From: Spirochaetales bacterium
GTDB taxonomy: Bacteria > Spirochaetota > Spirochaetia > UBA9216
DNA length: 64,000 nt
Assembly (NCBI GenBank): GCA_016342585.1
Contig: JAEINK010000017.1
Coordinates: 1 to 64,000, forward strand
Reading direction: 5' to 3'
Part shown: piece after piece, positions 60,813-64,000 of the stretch
Position numbering within the stretch: position 1 is the first letter of the stretch
How the letters are laid out: every line of letters starts with the position of its first letter
Translations under genes and position numbers: made by a program
Notes under the pieces: generated by a model
What the model was told of the DNA's origin: nothing
Seen by the model: only the letters and a program-made list of their open reading frames with translations
Database searches by the model: none

Positions 60813-61085
60813 ATGGAAAAGGCATATCTCCTTCGTGTTTCCGGAAGAGTTCAGGGAGTTGGATTCAGATTTCAAACACATATGCAGGCCCGCAGACTTG
60901 GCATCATGGGGTGGGTAAAGAACATGCCTGACGGCTCGGTGGAGGTGTTCTGTGAAGGAGAATCCACAAGATTGGACACATTCCTCAAATGGGTTAAAAA
61001 AGGCCCTCAGGGGACCAGGGTCGACCTGTTAAAAAAGAGAGAGGTACCCTCAAAAGGGTGCATGACATTCACTATCGAATATTGA
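60813..61085 (+). CDS. Acylphosphatase
   Basis: RVSGRVQGVGFRFQTHMQARRLGIMGWVKNMPDGSVEVFCEGE. Confidence 0.93.
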   Translation: MEKAYLLRVSGRVQGVGFRFQTHMQARRLGIMGWVKNMPDGSVEVFCEGESTRLDTFLKWVKKGPQGTRVDLLKKREVPSKGCMTFTIEY

Positions 61086-61806
61086 GAACATTATACTCAT
61101 GATTCAAAGTATCGATATAAAGCAGTTTATGACGCAGGATATCCCCTTTCCCCAGCAAAACTTTTAAAGCTTCAGCTATCTGAATCGATGCCACAAGAGC
61201 AGGAGTAAATGAGGGATTACCCATTTCATTTATGGAATCAATGCCGGCCTCATCATTTTTTCCGTCCAATGCCGGATAGATGATGTCAAAACTTCGATCC
61301 CCCGGAAATATGGTTGTAACCTGACCATACCATCCGCTGATTGCTCCATGAACAAGGGGAATCCCCAGCTCTTCGGCCGTGTTCTGCAAAATCATTCTTG
61401 AGGCAATATTATCAAGCCCATCAAGAATCAAATCATGATCACGGCTTATCTCATGGGCGTTCTCTTCAGTAAGCCGCTCGCGTACAATATTTACCGTGAC
61501 AAGAGAGTTCACTTTTTTAACCCGGATTGCCGCGATTTCAGATTTTGATCGCCCCAGAACCTCTTCATCAGATAGAAGCTGCCTGTTAAGGTTGGAAAGT
61601 TCAAACACATCGCCATCGACGACAGTTATCTCTCCTATACCAAGCCGGGCAGACATCTCAATCAAATACCCTCCAAGCCCCCCGCAGCCGACAACACAAA
61701 TTTTCCTGTCAGCAAGACTCAGATTCTCTTCGTGGGTCAGCATCTTTTCATTTCTGATATATCGTTCCATTTTCACCTTCTCAAGTCTTATTGTATTATA
61801 GACCAA
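61072..61806 (-). CDS. HesA/MoeB/ThiF-family adenylyltransferase
   Basis: KICVVGCGGLGGYLIEMSARLGIGEITVVDGDVFELSNLNRQLL. Confidence 0.92.
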   Translation of the reverse strand: MVYNTIRLEKVKMERYIRNEKMLTHEENLSLADRKICVVGCGGLGGYLIEMSARLGIGEITVVDGDVFELSNLNRQLLSDEEVLGRSKSEIAAIRVKKVNSLVTVNIVRERLTEENAHEISRDHDLILDGLDNIASRMILQNTAEELGIPLVHGAISGWYGQVTTIFPGDRSFDIIYPALDGKNDEAGIDSINEMGNPSFTPALVASIQIAEALKVLLGKGDILRHKLLYIDTLNHEYNVLNIR

Positions 61807-61861
61807 TCAGTATATACATCAAGATATGGACACTCGAATTCGATCGGCTTATAATTTACCC

Positions 61862-62419
61862 ATGAACAGTATAGAAAGAGCAAAACTAATCAATAAAGCT
61901 GCCGGCCTGGGTTTAAAATATGAAAAACAATATCGTGGCTGTGCACAATGTACCCTGGCTGCAGTTATGGATACCCTTGACATTTCAGATCCGATGATCT
62001 TTCGAGCCGGCTCCGGGCTGGCCTCAGGAGGCGGACTTCTCTGTACCGGGGCCTGCGGAGGATACACGGGAGGTACAATGATCATGAGTGCCCTTTTCGG
62101 TAGAAGAAGGGAAAATTTTGATAACGACAGAGATTATAAATACACGTCTTTTCGAATCACAAGAGATTTAAACGACAAGTTTATCGAGGAATATAACACA
62201 GCAGTCTGTGGTGAAATTCATGAGAAGATCTTTGGGCGGACCTATAATCTTCTTTCAGATCAGGATAAAACAGACTTTGAGAAAGACGGCGCCCATGACG
62301 ATAAATGCACAGAAGTTGTCTCAAAGGCTGCGGCATGGACTGTCGAAGTCATCCTTAATGAAATGGAAAAACGGGACCTTGAACTGAAAGACCTTAAAAT
62401 GCTGATGGCCGGTGGCTGA
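61862..62419 (+). CDS. C_GCAxxG_C_C-family protein
   Basis: YRGCAQCTLAAVMD, GLLCTGACGGYTGGTMIMSALFGR. Confidence 0.88.
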   Translation: MNSIERAKLINKAAGLGLKYEKQYRGCAQCTLAAVMDTLDISDPMIFRAGSGLASGGGLLCTGACGGYTGGTMIMSALFGRRRENFDNDRDYKYTSFRITRDLNDKFIEEYNTAVCGEIHEKIFGRTYNLLSDQDKTDFEKDGAHDDKCTEVVSKAAAWTVEVILNEMEKRDLELKDLKMLMAGG

Positions 62420-62456
62420 CAGTACTATTTATTACACGACTATGTTATATAAAAAT

Positions 62457-62484
62457 AAAAGGCCACCCGCAAGGATGGCCTTTT
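62457..62484. terminator. Bidirectional terminator between convergent genes
   Basis: AAAAGGCCACCC-GCAA-GGATGGCCTTTT hairpin with A-run and T-run flanks. Confidence 0.85.
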
Positions 62485-62509
62485 GTATTTTAAAAATTAT
62501 CAAAGAAGA

Positions 62510-63835
62510 TTATTTCTTCTTTTTCTTCTTCTTAAGTTTCCTTTCAGCAACTGGAATCTCAGCCTTATATGCATCATTAACAAGTTTTACCTCATTATCA
62601 GCAGTGACAGACTGTTTATCCGCTGTATCGACAGGCTGACTGCCCCTGTTCCTTTTCTTTCTGCCAACATTGACCCAGCCAAGGAGAACGGGAGAGGCAA
62701 TAAAGATAGAGGAGTAGGTTCCGACAACAACACCGACAATCATTGCCAGTGCAAAGTCTTTAATCGGTCCTGAACCAAAGATATAGAGAGAAACAACAGC
62801 AAGCAAGGTTGTAACTGATGTAATAACAGTTCGACTTAAGGACTGTGTAATACTGTTGTTAACAATAGCCTTGAATTTTGAATCCTTCATCAGACGATTA
62901 TTCTCTCTGATTCGGTCAAAGACAACAATTGTATCATTCAACGAGTAACCTATGATGGTAAGAACCGCCGCTATTGTGGCTGTCACAACCTCCATCTGGA
63001 AAATACCGATGAATCCAATCATTATTAAAACATCATGAGCAAGTGCAATGATAGCAGAGACAGCATAGGCCAGACGGAATCTGAACCAGATGTATACAAG
63101 AATTAATACGAGAGCCATCAGGGTCATAGAGAAGACTGCACTTCCAAGCTCACCGGAGAATCTTGCCCCAACATAATCGGTCTGCTTTACAATGATATTA
63201 CCACTTCCATACTTATCGGACAGGAGAGTTACAATCTTTGAAGCCATATTGGAACTGAAATCCTTATCCTCACCCGGGTCCTGAACCCTTATGGAGAATT
63301 CCTGATTAACAGCATCACCAATGGTCTGAATCTGGGGACTACCTATTCCGTCAAGAATTTCTCGAACATCGTCAATTTTGACCGGTTCAGCCGATGCCTC
63401 AACATAGTTGACGATAACTGGTGCACCTTCCACCTCAACTGGATAGCTGAATCCAACTATCTGAGTAGAACTGGTAAGATCGGCAGCAGCCATCACAACG
63501 GAAAAACCATCGATATCAGAAACAACGGCAGCAAGAGCCTTAAGAGTTCCATAATCTTCGAAAGAGAACTCATAACTGGATGTTTCACCAAGCTCGGTAA
63601 CAGTAATATCCATTACACCACGGGCAACATTAACTGTAACATCGGCAGTGCCATCATAATTAATATCAAAGGCTGACTGGGCTATCTGTACTCTCTGGTT
63701 GAGACCAGCCTGGAAATCGATTCCCAGATTAAATCCGCCGTTTGCTATTGTACCGGCAATTCCGCCGATAATAAGCACCAGGGATACAGCAAACATTACA
63801 TAACGTATTTTAGTGAATTGAATTACCCTGTTCAT
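62510..63835 (-). CDS. secF: Protein translocase subunit SecF
   Basis: GGFNLGIDFQAG, GYSLNDTIVVFDRIRENNR, SITQSLSRTVITSVTTLLAVVSLYIFGSGPIKDFALAMIVGVVVGTYSSIFIASP. Confidence 0.95.
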   Translation of the reverse strand: MNRVIQFTKIRYVMFAVSLVLIIGGIAGTIANGGFNLGIDFQAGLNQRVQIAQSAFDINYDGTADVTVNVARGVMDITVTELGETSSYEFSFEDYGTLKALAAVVSDIDGFSVVMAAADLTSSTQIVGFSYPVEVEGAPVIVNYVEASAEPVKIDDVREILDGIGSPQIQTIGDAVNQEFSIRVQDPGEDKDFSSNMASKIVTLLSDKYGSGNIIVKQTDYVGARFSGELGSAVFSMTLMALVLILVYIWFRFRLAYAVSAIIALAHDVLIMIGFIGIFQMEVVTATIAAVLTIIGYSLNDTIVVFDRIRENNRLMKDSKFKAIVNNSITQSLSRTVITSVTTLLAVVSLYIFGSGPIKDFALAMIVGVVVGTYSSIFIASPVLLGWVNVGRKKRNRGSQPVDTADKQSVTADNEVKLVNDAYKAEIPVAERKLKKKKKKK

Positions 63836-64000
63836 TTGGTCCTCCAGCTAATACTCAGCTTTTTGATACCTAATGTTTCTGTACTGAAATCAAAGAAAAG
63901 TCTTGATACAAACAGTGCAGTGAACATGGAAGATACAATTCCGACCGCCAATGTGTAGGCAAATCCCTGAACGGGACCGGTTGCCAGCTGAGAAAGAAAG
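63832..64000 (-). CDS. secD: Protein translocase subunit SecD, C-terminal fragment (runs off window)
   Basis: RC translates to ...FLSQLATGPVQGFAYTLAVGIVSSMFTALFVSRLFFDFSTETLGIKKLSISWRTK*; TGA overlaps the secF ATG. Confidence 0.93.
   Translation of the reverse strand, partial: FLSQLATGPVQGFAYTLAVGIVSSMFTALFVSRLFFDFSTETLGIKKLSISWRTK

Noticed and set aside
62510-62550. Poly-Lys (KKKKKKK) tail of SecF as a possible frameshift artefact
   Set aside because: It is the natural end before a clear terminator; basic C-terminal tails are common in membrane proteins.
1-64000. CRISPR arrays, prophage, transposase genes, rRNA operons
   Set aside because: No direct-repeat/spacer periodicity, phage structural genes, transposase motifs or rRNA-like sequence seen while reading.

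Overview
The window looks like a chromosomal segment of a free-living spirochaete or similar heterotroph, a lineage guess made from gene content only. It is dominated by carbohydrate uptake and metabolism genes, AraC/YesMN-type regulators and housekeeping genes. Main blocks: a DUF4914-like P-loop protein overlapping a HAD phosphatase-Sua5 fusion (1.4-4.8 kb); a divergent sucrose-phosphate synthase/phosphatase and GH32-like pair (5-8.8 kb); a YesMN two-component system with a solute-binding protein; an Afu/Fbp-type ABC importer with a HAD phosphatase (14.2-18.7 kb); a decayed segment holding a NUDIX remnant and an N-terminally truncated GH42 (18.9-20.1 kb); GH31; a sugar ABC operon with two solute-binding proteins, a UroD-like protein and a membrane-anchored AraC regulator (25.4-33 kb); a 1515-aa acyl-CoA dehydratase activase-like protein; many small metabolic genes; and secF/secD at the right edge. 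I found no CRISPR array, rRNA, convincing tRNA, prophage or intact transposon, and no clear multi-gene novel system. The items most worth follow-up are the HAD-Sua5 fusion next to DUF4914, an HTH-REC regulator with reversed domain order, an unannotated ~50-aa membrane sORF with its own RBS and terminators, three or four decayed genes (MazF, NUDIX, GH42, ATC-hydrolase-like with a single-base frameshift), and strong stem-loops directly after the solute-binding protein genes of two separate ABC operons. Family names come from motif recognition by eye; no database search was run.
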